From Mangrovibacterium diazotrophicum (GTDB lineage: Bacteria > Bacteroidota > Bacteroidia > Bacteroidales > Prolixibacteraceae), in contig NZ_RAPN01000001.1 of the NCBI RefSeq assembly GCF_003610535.1, positions 806,001 through 870,000 on the forward strand: a stretch of DNA of 64,000 bases, given 5' to 3'. The notes below the pieces were generated by a model. That model was not told the DNA's origin, did not search any database, and saw nothing but the letters and a program-made list of their open reading frames with translations. Below are positions 10,401 to 18,906 of the stretch, one piece after another; the stretch's first letter is position 1; the number at the start of each line of letters is the position of its first letter. The translations under genes were made by a program, and so were the position numbers.

Positions 10401-11511
10401 GGATGAGGGAGGATCAGTGTTCGTAAGCTTTTCCAAAAGTGGCGGTGAATTGATAATTAAAGTGACTGACAATGGCTGCGGAATATCCGAGACTGAGCGG
10501 CAGAATATTTTTAAGCGATTTTACAGAAGTGATAAAGTTTCGACACAAACCGAAGGGCATGGCGTTGGTTTAGCGCTGGTGAACGCTCTGATTGAACTGC
10601 AAAAAGGATCGATTGAATGTACCAGCAAGGAAACGGTTGGAACGACCTTTTCACTGAATTTCAAATTGGGAAAATCCCACTTTGACGAGTCTGAATTCCA
10701 AAAATCGGAGACTAAAACTTTGGTACATGAGATCATTCGCACACCGCGAGTCAAAACGAATCAATTGCCTCAAAACAGCGAAGAAATTCTGATCGTCGAA
10801 GACAATCCGGAACTCTTGGATTACCTGATTTCTCTGATCGGAAGTCATTACAAAATAAAAACGGCCCCGAACGGAAAAGAAGCATTGAAATTAATCCGCG
10901 ACGGTATTCCTGACCTGATTCTAACCGACCTGATGATGCCCGTTATGGACGGAATGACGCTTTCGAAAACACTCAAAGCAGATACCAATACACGCTTCAT
11001 CCCGATCATCATTCTCAGTGCCAAAACGGATGAAACCAGTAAAATAGAAGGCTACCAGCTTAATGTGGACGACTACGTCGAGAAACCGTTCAACCCGAAT
11101 GTGCTTTTATCGAAAATACGGAGCATTTTAAACACCCGAATCGAAATCCGGAAGAACATCGACCAATTTAGCACTGCTCAAAAAACAGGATTAAATCCGA
11201 GCGACAAACAGTTCATGGAAAAGATTTTGCTATTGCTGGAAAGCAACTTCGGGAACCCTGATTTCAATGCAGATATTCTCGCTGATCTTCTCAACATGAG
11301 CCGGGTTACATTCTATCGAAAAATGAAAAAACTCCATGGCGAAGGACCCGGTGAATTTATCCGAAAATACCGGCTTCAAAAAGCAGCCACGCTCCTGCAA
11401 AACGGTACCAAAACAATTTCGGAAGTGAGCACAGAGGTCGGCTTTCAAAGTGTATCCCACTTCCGAAAAAGCTTCAAGGAAGGATATGGCGTGAGCCCGA
11501 GTAAATTTTGA
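7450..11511 (+). CDS. Hybrid two-component system sensor/regulator (HTCS)
   Basis: Single-chain glycan sensor, 1353 residues: signal peptide (1-33), periplasmic two-blade propeller region built of Reg_prop repeats such as GYVWIGT, GNLWIGT, GNLWIGS and GYLWMST (about 40-620), Y_Y_Y domain (about 690-775), membrane helix (about 785-808), coiled coil, histidine kinase with phosphoacceptor His866 in SHEFRTPL, ATPase with N-box NLLSNAIKY and DNGCGIS, receiver domain with Asp1160 in LTDLMMPVMDG, and an AraC-type DNA-binding domain (about 1250-1353). Proteins of this kind bind an oligosaccharide in the periplasm and activate a neighbouring locus. The only gene set pointing away from it is the DUF1080/oxidoreductase operon, which is the likely target. 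All catalytic motifs are intact. Confidence 0.96.
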   Translation: MNLNRQTNRCPRLFVLVLCLLLWALNTQSLLAQHIRFDHFDTRKGLSQNNIYSLLVDSTGYVWIGTLEGITRFDGNKFETYRSFPSQSNTLKGNFINKLSACPNGNIWVHIRSKGLNRYNARQEKFELFGDSCFYPSNIAELTSMVSVSDSVLWFTDNASLFRYDETQNQTKVVETPFSNGRVEYTGKENLMYWGSGGLFLTGSDWQGELISSSPVRMLSRIFNDSICVVYSDSLRLLNMNTRSISPLKSNKQLDQILQSNAIYSVAGYNNEIWLGLSDGLVLVTVEKNRVTSASRFTYDAFNNYSFHGKDASNLVFDQNGNLWIGTSKYGVNLYDRRKNLFSHHQISVLSKSDQEIDPVRAICETTNGDTWTGFDRLGLVKIQAGNKQVLYDEIHFPKGVVTPLENIRSLYEDSEGNLWIGSSRGLCIYNERTDRIESISLPGSYKAIFANWNWQSQCYFIKEFTPGKITLTSPQGVGIFDLKDRTFQRVPMPSNYIPESIRCLVRDVSSNYWFIADNRGLCKLTPDGVLQYFTHENAGLTDNKLYALELIDNMLWIGSNNGLMAFDLNNENVIASFFETDGLSNNLVYSIIDDSGYLWMSTNRGVSRLRLADHYIESFLPEDLFMDDAFFKDEKGTIYFGGYDGFISFNPEEIDNSPAYPQVIINELYINNQKVEVGQTVDNQQILPKSLPYLDRIRMSYSTNSFSLNFDAFPFNFPDDTYFRYRLKGLSSNWILTSRNENRAVFANLAPGDYTFEVAASRDKQNWSAAKELAIAIVPPFYLTMWFKFLLATILVAILIIAFKFRIYTIKKWNLQLETQVKEQTSAIAEQKNKIIAQKEKMVELSNQLHEADQAKLKFYTNISHEFRTPLTIIMGNIESLREQGVNQFLLGNIKRSSDRLFRLVNQFIDLRKYDQGELKLEVSNFDIVSFVKEIVNSFKELALRKNIDIELLNPQEKIFVWLDKDKTDKIIYNLLSNAIKYTDEGGSVFVSFSKSGGELIIKVTDNGCGISETERQNIFKRFYRSDKVSTQTEGHGVGLALVNALIELQKGSIECTSKETVGTTFSLNFKLGKSHFDESEFQKSETKTLVHEIIRTPRVKTNQLPQNSEEILIVEDNPELLDYLISLIGSHYKIKTAPNGKEALKLIRDGIPDLILTDLMMPVMDGMTLSKTLKADTNTRFIPIIILSAKTDETSKIEGYQLNVDDYVEKPFNPNVLLSKIRSILNTRIEIRKNIDQFSTAQKTGLNPSDKQFMEKILLLLESNFGNPDFNADILADLLNMSRVTFYRKMKKLHGEGPGEFIRKYRLQKAATLLQNGTKTISEVSTEVGFQSVSHFRKSFKEGYGVSPSKF

Positions 11512-11573
11512 AGGGATCGTTCTCCACACAGCTCAAAGCACCATCAGTCAAATCAATCTATTACTACTTTGAT

Positions 11574-12563
11574 TTACTTCAGCGTTTTATTCAAAAAATC
11601 AACCATATAATTCACGGCCATATCGGCCCAAGGATGAAATAACCAAAATGGATGCACGTCTACTTTAAATTGATACGCTTCATGGTAAATCCCAAATTCC
11701 TGATAGGTGCCGATTAACTCGTCCTTTCCTGCCGTGAAACGCGGGAACCCACTGGTCAGAAAAAGGATTGGAACCGAATTCTCATTGACCCAATAGCCGG
11801 AAGATGCCTCTCTCCAAATGCCCGGCACTTCTACAAATGAACCGCCCAACCATTCAATATCCGGAGAGTCTGAACTTCGCTCCAAATTCAATGATTTTGG
11901 CGCCATGAAATTGATCACTCCGTCAATATCAACAATCGCCTGAACATCGCTGGAATAACCGTTATTTCCCATTTCGCCTTCGAAACGTTCTATCCCATTC
12001 GTCATTCCAACCAATGCAGCCAGATGCCCTCCTGCCGAACACCCGGAAATAGCAATTCTATCCGGATCGATGCTGTATTCTTCAGCATGTGCCCGCATCC
12101 AGCGAATAGCTGCCTTGATGTTATGAACTGCTGCCGGGTATTTTGCTTCGAGGGAGAGTTGATATTCAACAGCGATGGTCACATAACCTTTTTCAGCAAT
12201 CATCTCGGCCATCGGTACCTGCAACGACTTATTACCAGCACGCCAACCACCACCATGTACCATTATCAAAGCCGGGTATTTCCCGGGAGACTCCGGTCGA
12301 AACAGGTCCAGGTGAAGATCCCGATCTCCAAAACGAGTATCCGGCAATGTTGTGTAGACTATATTTCTTTCCGCAACAACACCCTTAGGGACACTATCCT
12401 CTACCGGAATGATGTAGGGATACGCGTCGATCGTTTGGCGGTAAACGCGGGCTAAATTATAGGTGGTGTCAGCAGGGATGTTCGTTCCCTCCAAAAATTG
12501 TGCGTTTGCAACAAATGAAAAAACAGTAGCTACCAATAACAGAAATACCTTGTTGATTTTCAT
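11574..12563 (-). CDS. Secreted alpha/beta-hydrolase esterase
   Basis: Exported carboxylester hydrolase of 329 residues with a Sec signal ending in VANAQ. It has the alpha/beta-hydrolase oxyanion motif HGGGW, the nucleophile elbow GCSAGG (Ser176), and a C-terminal FHPW segment that may carry the catalytic His. This BD-FAE/acetyl-xylan-esterase-like group often removes acetyl or feruloyl groups from polysaccharides. It lies 74 bases after a SusD gene, with a terminator-like hairpin in the gap, and is the only enzyme linked to that SusC/SusD pair. It converges on the end of the hybrid sensor gene. Substrate not determinable from sequence. Confidence 0.9.
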   Translation of the reverse strand: MKINKVFLLLVATVFSFVANAQFLEGTNIPADTTYNLARVYRQTIDAYPYIIPVEDSVPKGVVAERNIVYTTLPDTRFGDRDLHLDLFRPESPGKYPALIMVHGGGWRAGNKSLQVPMAEMIAEKGYVTIAVEYQLSLEAKYPAAVHNIKAAIRWMRAHAEEYSIDPDRIAISGCSAGGHLAALVGMTNGIERFEGEMGNNGYSSDVQAIVDIDGVINFMAPKSLNLERSSDSPDIEWLGGSFVEVPGIWREASSGYWVNENSVPILFLTSGFPRFTAGKDELIGTYQEFGIYHEAYQFKVDVHPFWLFHPWADMAVNYMVDFLNKTLK

Positions 12564-12570
12564 GATGAAC

Positions 12571-12613
12571 TTCTTTTATTAAAAGGCCGCCCAACAGATA
12601 TTGAGCAGCCTTT
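12571..12613 (-). terminator. Hairpin terminator or attenuator after susD (first locus)
   Basis: Minus-strand arms AAAGGCTGC and GCGGCCTTT (12605-12613 and 12582-12590) form a 9-pair stem with one G-U, followed by a T/A-rich run. It lies between the SusD gene and the esterase gene and may reduce read-through. Confidence 0.55.
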
Positions 12614-12637
12614 CGTTTTCAATCAAATTATTTTCGT

Positions 12638-14329
12638 CTACCAACCTGTAGTTTGTTCCAAACTTCCGTTATTCTTTTTAATCTCGTCGGTACCAACCGG
12701 AAGGAAGTACATTTTTTCGTAAAAGTGACGTTCCAGTAAAAGTACCGGACTGTAGCTTTTCTCACCGGTGTCCACATCCTTGATGATATCCATCCCATAA
12801 ATCGGATCGTTCTCGGTGTCCAGTGCAACATTCCACCGACGAACATCGAAATAGCGATGCTCTTCGAAAGCAAGCTCCACCCGTCGTTCCTTGTAAAGTC
12901 GGGTTCTAAGGTCTTCGCCGGTTACTGATTCCGGAATCTCAGGCATACCAACTCTGGCTCTCACCATCGACATATACTCGCGACAAACATCTTCATGTCC
13001 GAGCTCAAACATGGCTTCAGCATAATTCAGGTAGATTTCACCAAGACGGAAAATAATCCACGGGTTTGTATACGGAGTTTGCCAGCTAATTTCTATGTCA
13101 TCACCTGGCATAAACTTCTTCAGAATATAGTTTCCTCGCGGATTATCACTACTCTGCTTGTACGAATCGTAGCCCCATGAATTGCCATCTGATGCCACCC
13201 ACATTTCGTGAACTGCACCATGATAAAGCGTACCGTCGTGTATAATTGTCGCATCGAAACGCGGATCGCGATCGGTGTACGGATCTTGAGGATCGTAACC
13301 GGAAGCTGTATTCACTGTTTTTACTCCGTCAACCTCCACAAACGCAGGCTCACCGTTCAACATATCGTAATCGTCAACCAGGTTTTGAGACGGACCATTA
13401 CTGGCCCACCAACCGCCGTAGGCACCCCAGCGACGTCCGAGGTTATTCATCGCTACCGAATGTGAATTGGTTGTGCTGAAGTTACGGGCAAAAATGAGTT
13501 CACTGTTTGCCGATCCACTGGGTTGATTGAAGAGTGTTGTATAATCAGAGAACAACGAATAGTTACCATTCAGCAGTGCAGCCGCGGCATCCGCTGCTTT
13601 TTGCCATTTTTGCTGGTCGTTGGATGGATTAAACAATGGAGAAGCCATGTACAAATATAACCGAGACAAGAGTGCCTGACATACGTCCTGTGTTGCCCGA
13701 CCAAAGTTGGAATCGCTGGCAGAATAATGTTCCGGCAAATCTGGAATAGCAGCCGACAAATCATCTTCGATGTACTGAACACATTCATCCATCGTATTGC
13801 GCGAGAAGTTGAACTCACTGGTCAACTCATACACGTCATCTACAATTGGAACAGCGTCGAAGCGAACGATCAGCATAAAATAAGCATAGGCTCTCAAAAA
13901 TCTAGCCTCGGCAATAAGCATGGCCTTATCCTCAAAATCGATTTCGGAAGCAGCCATCTGATCCATGAAAACATTGATCTTCCGGATGTATTCGTAAGCA
14001 TTGTCCCATACATAGAGGTTACAGCCTCCTCCCCAGGTCGCAAAGAAGTCGTTTACATTGTCGGGAGTTAAAGTTCCTTGTGCAATGGTACCCGGCCCCC
14101 AGGACATAGTGGCATAGACTTCGTCGGTTGCTTTGGACTGCATTTGCACGTTAAATCCATGAGGAATCACGTTATACAACTCAGTATGATAGGCTTTTAT
14201 CAGGTCCTCGTCTGCCCACACTGCATCTTCAGCAATCCTGTCTTTGGGCGAAATGTCCAGGATATCGTCACTACACGATGCAAGGAACAATACAGTGGCA
14301 AATAATATAAATATCTTTTTCATTTTCAT
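12638..14329 (-). CDS. SusD/RagB family surface glycan-binding lipoprotein (first locus)
   Basis: Outer-membrane lipoprotein of 563 residues that forms the lid of the neighbouring SusC transporter. It has a lipoprotein signal with the lipobox cysteine in FLASCSDD. The SusD tetratricopeptide-type helices and the C-terminal RagB region (RERRVELAFEEHRYFDVRRW, KNNGSLEQTTGW) are typical. Two start Mets (MKMKK) are possible; the longer is used. It begins 5 bases after the SusC stop, as in nearly all SusC/SusD pairs. The glycan it binds is unknown. Confidence 0.96.
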   Translation of the reverse strand: MKMKKIFILFATVLFLASCSDDILDISPKDRIAEDAVWADEDLIKAYHTELYNVIPHGFNVQMQSKATDEVYATMSWGPGTIAQGTLTPDNVNDFFATWGGGCNLYVWDNAYEYIRKINVFMDQMAASEIDFEDKAMLIAEARFLRAYAYFMLIVRFDAVPIVDDVYELTSEFNFSRNTMDECVQYIEDDLSAAIPDLPEHYSASDSNFGRATQDVCQALLSRLYLYMASPLFNPSNDQQKWQKAADAAAALLNGNYSLFSDYTTLFNQPSGSANSELIFARNFSTTNSHSVAMNNLGRRWGAYGGWWASNGPSQNLVDDYDMLNGEPAFVEVDGVKTVNTASGYDPQDPYTDRDPRFDATIIHDGTLYHGAVHEMWVASDGNSWGYDSYKQSSDNPRGNYILKKFMPGDDIEISWQTPYTNPWIIFRLGEIYLNYAEAMFELGHEDVCREYMSMVRARVGMPEIPESVTGEDLRTRLYKERRVELAFEEHRYFDVRRWNVALDTENDPIYGMDIIKDVDTGEKSYSPVLLLERHFYEKMYFLPVGTDEIKKNNGSLEQTTGW

Positions 14330-14334
14330 CCGTT

Positions 14335-17300
14335 TTAAAATTTCACATTAACACCTAAATTGATAACGCGTAGCTGTGGATAATACAGCGAACTGCCGTT
14401 CAACTCGGGGTCGGACCATTTAATATCCTTCGCCCAGGTAAGCAGGTTTAAACCGTTGGCGTATATTCGAATATCGTCCAATCCGATTTTTGCCCCAAGA
14501 CTCGCTGGTAACGTATAACCAAGCTCCAGGTTTTTCAATCTCACAAAAGTCGCATCGTACAAAAAGAAGGTTGTACTTCCCGGTGAATAGGCATCAGCAC
14601 GGGGCATGCTACCATTCGGATTGTCAACCGTCCAGCGGTCTTGAGCGCGTTCAACATAGGCATTGTCAAATGCCGATCCGCCCAGTCCTGAAAAAGTTCC
14701 GTCGTAGTTGTAGGCATTGGTTTGTCCTTGGAAGAACATGGTCAAATCAAAATTTTTGTAGTCCATACCGATGGTCAGACCAAATACAATTTCCGGTGTT
14801 GCCGTTTTATCAAAACGATATTGGTCGTTCGAATCAATCACACCATCATCATTCAAATCCAATACTTTAATGTCACCCAGTTGAGTACCTGTCACATGCG
14901 GATAGGCATCCAATTCTGCCTGCGTGTTAAAAATACCGTCGGCCTTATAATACAATTCAGCGCCAATTGGCAAACCTGTTTTATTTTGGTATTCTTCAGA
15001 TTGAGGCGTTTCGTCCATATAAACAATTTTACTTCGGGCGAATGAAACGTTGCCTTCAACACGGTAATTGAAATCTCCCAACGTTTTCCGGTGGCGAACG
15101 ATTAACTCATAACCATGATTATCGACTTTGCCAATGTTTTCATCAGGTAGGTCGGAGAACCCTAAAATATTGGGAATAGAAAGATTTCGGGCAGCCAGAA
15201 TATTGGAGCGGTTTTCTTTCCATAGGGTGAATTCCACGCCTAACAAATTTTGCCAGAATGAAGCTTCAATACCAAAATCGGTTTTCTTACTCACCTCCCA
15301 GGTAATATTGGGATTCGGCATCGTATTCGCGTAGATCGCTGCCGCATCACTTGTACCAAACACGTAGTTATTACCAAATGAATAGGACTGCAAGTATTGG
15401 TACTGCCCTACCCGGTCGTTACCAATTTGTCCGTGAGAAAATCTCAACTTCAGGTTATTGATGAATGAAACATTCTCTTTCATGAAGTTTTCTTCTGAAA
15501 CTCTCCACCCCAGTGATACTCCAGGGAAGAATCCGTAACGCTCACCTTCCGGGAAGATTTGAGATCCATCGTAACGGAAGAGGAATTCGGCCAAATATTT
15601 CGACTTGTAGTTGTAGTTTAAACGTCCAAAGTAGTTGTTGTAAGCACTTGCTGAAGCAGAACCTCCATTATCCTTGTCTTCAGAGGCGCTACTACCAACA
15701 TTGATCTGATCAATCGCAGAACTCACGAAATTCTTCCGGTAGGCCATTGCATACGAGTACGAATTTTCCTGTTGTTCCTGACCAACCATAACTGCAAACT
15801 GGTGATCATCTATCGTCTTTTCATAAGTAATTCGGTAGTTGAACATTTTCGTTGTCCATTTACTGTAAGTATCCGTCAGTTCGGCCGTTGAAGTCTTGGT
15901 CGCTTGCACCTTATCGTACTCTCCGGTGTTTACATTGTACTCGTAATAAGAATAGGGCAAATTGAATTTCTTCTCAAACTGGTTTCTCAAATCATAGTTA
16001 TACGATGCGTCAATTTTCAATCCTTTCACAAACGGTACTTTATAAGTCGCTGTGAAAGTTGAGAACAATGGTGTATCCTCGTATTTATCGAAACCACGTT
16101 GATCGAGCAAAAGTGGGTTTTCACCCAAACGTCCAGGCCCGATCAGTCCGTTGGGGTAACGAGCAACCAGCGTTGGATTGGCTCTGATAATATTGTAGAA
16201 ATTCGTTTCCGTGTCGACCGAAGCATAATTCTTTTTGTTGATGTTGGCGTTGATGTTGGCACCAACAGTCAGGTTCTCGTTGAGCTCAACATCTACCTTA
16301 ACGCGCATATTGTATTGTGTATACTTGGTCGGGTTGTTCCGGTAATGTCCATCCTGGTCCATCGCAGCAAACGAGAGCAAATACCGAACAGACTCGGTTC
16401 CCCCGTTAGCCTGAAGACTGACGCGTTGTTGAAGCGAATGTGGTTTCAAAACCTCATCACTCCAATTGGTATTGGGATAAAGTATTGGATCAGATCCATC
16501 GCGGTACTTCTGGATCGCTGCTTCTGAGTAGAAAGGTGTAAAACCAGTCTCTGGTCTCCCCTGTCGATACCAATATCCCTCGTTGTAAACCTCTGCGAAA
16601 GTTGCAGCATCCAAAACATCCGGCACTTTGGTGGGGTGCGAGAAAGCGCTGTTATATGAAAAATTAAAGGTTGGTTTTCCGATCTTCCCCGACTTGGTTG
16701 TGATCAAAATAACACCGTTGGCAGCTCGCGCACCATAAATCGCAGCCGAAGCATCTTTCAGTACTGTTACACTTTCAATATCATCCGGATTCAGGCGACT
16801 CATCTGATCACGCGGAACACCATCAATAATTACCAGCGGAGAGTTATCGCCGAATGTACCGGAGCCGCGAATCAGAATATCCGGATCATCACGACCTGGT
16901 TCTCCGGAGCGCTGGCTGGCAACTAAACCTGGTAAACGTCCTTGCAAGGACGCTGAAACGTTTGAGTTCGGACTTTTCTTTAACTCTTCACCATCCACAT
17001 TCACAATCGAACCGGTCAACGTTTCTTTCTTTTGCGTTCCGTATCCAACCGCAACAACTTCTTCCAGGCCAATGGCGTCTTCAACCATCGTAACGTCAAT
17101 CCGCGACTGATTGTCAACTGATACCTCAACCTTTCGCATTCCGACAAACGTGAAAACTAGTGTACTACCTGATGGCACCTTTGAAATGGAGAAAATACCA
17201 TTAAAATCGGTAATCGTTCCGGTGGATGTACCTTTTACAACTACAGCTACTCCAGGCAAATCATTGCCGGATGAATCGGTAACCTTTCCCGTAATATCCA

Positions 17301-17700
17301 AGGATTGTTGGGAGTTTACATCCTCAAAGTCAGAATTTTTACTTGTTAAAACAATCTGTCGATTATGAATGGAATACTCGATATCAGTAGATTGAAACAA
17401 CTGCTTCAGGATCTCATCTACTTTCTGATCCCGAACTTCAATATTTACAATTCTGTTGACATCGATTTGATCTTGGTTATAAAGAAAGTAATAGTCAGTT
17501 TGATTTTCGATTTCGTTTAAAACGGTTTCCAATTTTGATTTTTCAAAAGTGAGAGAAACCCTGGTTTGCTGGGAATAACTGTTCGTTGCAAACACCTGGA
17601 CGATCCCGAGACAAAAGAAGAATAAGCTCCATTTCATCATGCGTAGGCTTTTTTTTAGGGCATGCTGATACCATACCCATCGTTCTGGATTTTTTTTCAT
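14335..17700 (-). CDS. SusC/RagA TonB-dependent transporter with STN domain (first locus)
   Basis: Outer-membrane glycan importer of 1121 residues. Order: signal peptide (about 20-44), STN (secretin/TonB N-terminal) domain (about 46-120), carboxypeptidase-regulatory-like beta domain (about 135-215, DITGKVTDSSGNDLPGV), SusC signature EEVVAVGYGTQKKETLTGSI, plug with IRGSGTF and DGVPR, then a 22-strand barrel ending LGVNVKF. The STN domain is the module through which FecA-like receptors contact FecR anti-sigma factors, and a fecR/ECF pair lies directly upstream, so it is probably both transporter and signal source. It shares its N-terminal pre-signal segment (WxxYQ...K..L..MK) with the second SusC. 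A hairpin sits 58 bases upstream of its start. Confidence 0.97.
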   Translation of the reverse strand: MKKNPERWVWYQHALKKSLRMMKWSLFFFCLGIVQVFATNSYSQQTRVSLTFEKSKLETVLNEIENQTDYYFLYNQDQIDVNRIVNIEVRDQKVDEILKQLFQSTDIEYSIHNRQIVLTSKNSDFEDVNSQQSLDITGKVTDSSGNDLPGVAVVVKGTSTGTITDFNGIFSISKVPSGSTLVFTFVGMRKVEVSVDNQSRIDVTMVEDAIGLEEVVAVGYGTQKKETLTGSIVNVDGEELKKSPNSNVSASLQGRLPGLVASQRSGEPGRDDPDILIRGSGTFGDNSPLVIIDGVPRDQMSRLNPDDIESVTVLKDASAAIYGARAANGVILITTKSGKIGKPTFNFSYNSAFSHPTKVPDVLDAATFAEVYNEGYWYRQGRPETGFTPFYSEAAIQKYRDGSDPILYPNTNWSDEVLKPHSLQQRVSLQANGGTESVRYLLSFAAMDQDGHYRNNPTKYTQYNMRVKVDVELNENLTVGANINANINKKNYASVDTETNFYNIIRANPTLVARYPNGLIGPGRLGENPLLLDQRGFDKYEDTPLFSTFTATYKVPFVKGLKIDASYNYDLRNQFEKKFNLPYSYYEYNVNTGEYDKVQATKTSTAELTDTYSKWTTKMFNYRITYEKTIDDHQFAVMVGQEQQENSYSYAMAYRKNFVSSAIDQINVGSSASEDKDNGGSASASAYNNYFGRLNYNYKSKYLAEFLFRYDGSQIFPEGERYGFFPGVSLGWRVSEENFMKENVSFINNLKLRFSHGQIGNDRVGQYQYLQSYSFGNNYVFGTSDAAAIYANTMPNPNITWEVSKKTDFGIEASFWQNLLGVEFTLWKENRSNILAARNLSIPNILGFSDLPDENIGKVDNHGYELIVRHRKTLGDFNYRVEGNVSFARSKIVYMDETPQSEEYQNKTGLPIGAELYYKADGIFNTQAELDAYPHVTGTQLGDIKVLDLNDDGVIDSNDQYRFDKTATPEIVFGLTIGMDYKNFDLTMFFQGQTNAYNYDGTFSGLGGSAFDNAYVERAQDRWTVDNPNGSMPRADAYSPGSTTFFLYDATFVRLKNLELGYTLPASLGAKIGLDDIRIYANGLNLLTWAKDIKWSDPELNGSSLYYPQLRVINLGVNVKF

Positions 17701-17705
17701 AAATT

Positions 17706-17713
17706 TACGTTTG
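17706..17713 (+). promoter_or_regulatory. Candidate plus-strand -7 box opposite the susC leader (first locus)
   Basis: TACGTTTG matches TAnnTTTG on the plus strand, that is, antisense to the susC leader. It is placed so that a transcript starting about 7-13 bases on would end at the hairpin at 17759-17785. No -33 TTTG seen at the usual distance. Confidence 0.35.
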
Positions 17714-17718
17714 TGATG

Positions 17719-17795
17719 TTAACTAAAATGTTTACTCCATTTTGAAAGCATTACTCCTCAGGAAAGTGGTCGCAACACTTTCCTGATTTTGCTTA
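17719..17795 (+). ncRNA. Candidate antisense small RNA in the fecR-susC gap (first locus)
   Basis: Predicted plus-strand RNA of about 75 bases, antisense to the susC leader. It would contain a first hairpin (17725-17730/17738-17743, AAAATG/CATTTT) and end at the 10-base hairpin 17759-17785, followed by ATTTTGC. The layout matches the one at the second ECF/SusC locus. Bacteroides fragilis DonS is a known cis-antisense RNA at this position in ECF-controlled loci. Ends are approximate; no expression evidence. Confidence 0.4.
17759..17785. repeat. Inverted repeat CAGGAAAGTG-N7-CACTTTCCTG, copy 1
   Basis: Perfect 10-base arms (17759-17768 and 17776-17785) around GTCGCAA, 58 bases upstream of the susC start and 19 bases past the fecR stop codon. 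The same arms occur at 46938-46963 in the same place of the other locus. On the plus strand a weak T-run follows; on the minus strand there is none. Confidence 0.85.
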
Positions 17796-17804
17796 TTAGG
17801 TCTA

Positions 17805-18833
17805 TTATTTTTTGCTGATTTTCACAATTTTACTGGTATAACTTCCCTGATCATTCATTTCTCTTTTTTCAATTTTATAAGTAATTGGTGCTGTCAACGA
17901 AATCAAACTCAATACCTCATCCAACGGTTCATCCTTGAAAGTAGCGCGATAACGAAAGTCCATGAGTTCGGAGTCTGTAATCTCGAAATCAACATTATAC
18001 CAACGCCCCAACCTCTTTAGCACCAATGACAACGGCTCGTTACGGAAAACGAGCACCCCGTCTTTCCAGGAAGTGAGGTAACCGGCATCTACTTGCTCTA
18101 TCTTCCCCTCGCTCTCCTGCTTGTTGAATGTAAAACGTTCATCTGGCTTCATGACCTTTGTAAACGAATGATTTACTCCATCCAATTGCACCTTGCCTTT
18201 TTCCAAAACCACGTCTACCTGGTTGTCGGAGTCAAAAGACGAAACCGAGAATTTTGTTCCCAATACGGTAACATCAAACACTTCGGTGTGAACAACAAAA
18301 GGAATTTTGGGATTGTGAATGACGTCGAAATAGGCTTGTCCTTCAATTGAGAGGGTACGCTTCTTCGCAAAATCTGTATTGTATTTCAGGTGGGTGCCGC
18401 TATTCAGGCAAACCCGCGTTCCATCAGGCAATTCAAAATTGGTGCGTAATCCATAGGGCGATACAACCTCAACCCATTGCTCGGAGTTATTCCCGGTCTG
18501 TTTATGTGCAAGGCTATAAGCGAAGTAGACCAACAGAGGTATCAACAAGACAGCCGCTGCCCTATAGTAGAAATTCAGAACACGACGTTTCCGACTGATT
18601 ATTCGTACCGGGGTTCCAATCTTCTGCTGAATAAAACGATAAGCAGAACTTAAATCAGCTGGTTCCGCATTTTCATCCAGACGAAATGCATTCCAATCTT
18701 CCTCAACAGCAATCTTCAAGCCGTCGGCATACTTTTCGTCGCGAAACCATCTGGTCAGCTTTTTTATATCGAGGAAAGTGTGTCTCCCAGATTTGTACCG
18801 TTGAATAATTCCCGGATCTATTTTGTCTTTCAT
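17805..18833 (-). CDS. FecR-family anti-sigma factor (first locus)
   Basis: Inner-membrane regulator of 342 residues that holds the adjacent ECF sigma factor until the SusC STN domain signals. A cytoplasmic N-terminal region (1-85), basic stretch RKRR, one membrane helix (about 88-108), a periplasmic FecR domain with the signature LPDGTRVCLNSGTHLKY and GQAYFDV, and a C-terminal secretin/STN-like DUF4974 region (EPLSLVLKRLGRWYNVDFEI) are all visible. Start placed at 18833 (MKDKIDPG) rather than 18872, since the longer form adds 13 non-conserved residues. It lies between the sigma gene and susC. Confidence 0.93.
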   Translation of the reverse strand: MKDKIDPGIIQRYKSGRHTFLDIKKLTRWFRDEKYADGLKIAVEEDWNAFRLDENAEPADLSSAYRFIQQKIGTPVRIISRKRRVLNFYYRAAAVLLIPLLVYFAYSLAHKQTGNNSEQWVEVVSPYGLRTNFELPDGTRVCLNSGTHLKYNTDFAKKRTLSIEGQAYFDVIHNPKIPFVVHTEVFDVTVLGTKFSVSSFDSDNQVDVVLEKGKVQLDGVNHSFTKVMKPDERFTFNKQESEGKIEQVDAGYLTSWKDGVLVFRNEPLSLVLKRLGRWYNVDFEITDSELMDFRYRATFKDEPLDEVLSLISLTAPITYKIEKREMNDQGSYTSKIVKISKK

Positions 18834-18906
18834 ACTGATTTTTACTCGGGGTTCATCAGTAATATCAGGCAAACAAAAAAAGTCCTAGTCCAAATTGATA
18901 TTTTTT

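Noticed and set aside
11550-11575. AAATCAA/TTGATTT inverted repeat between the convergent HTCS and esterase genes
   Set aside because: Short A/T-only stem with a 12-base loop and no U-tract; too weak to call a terminator.
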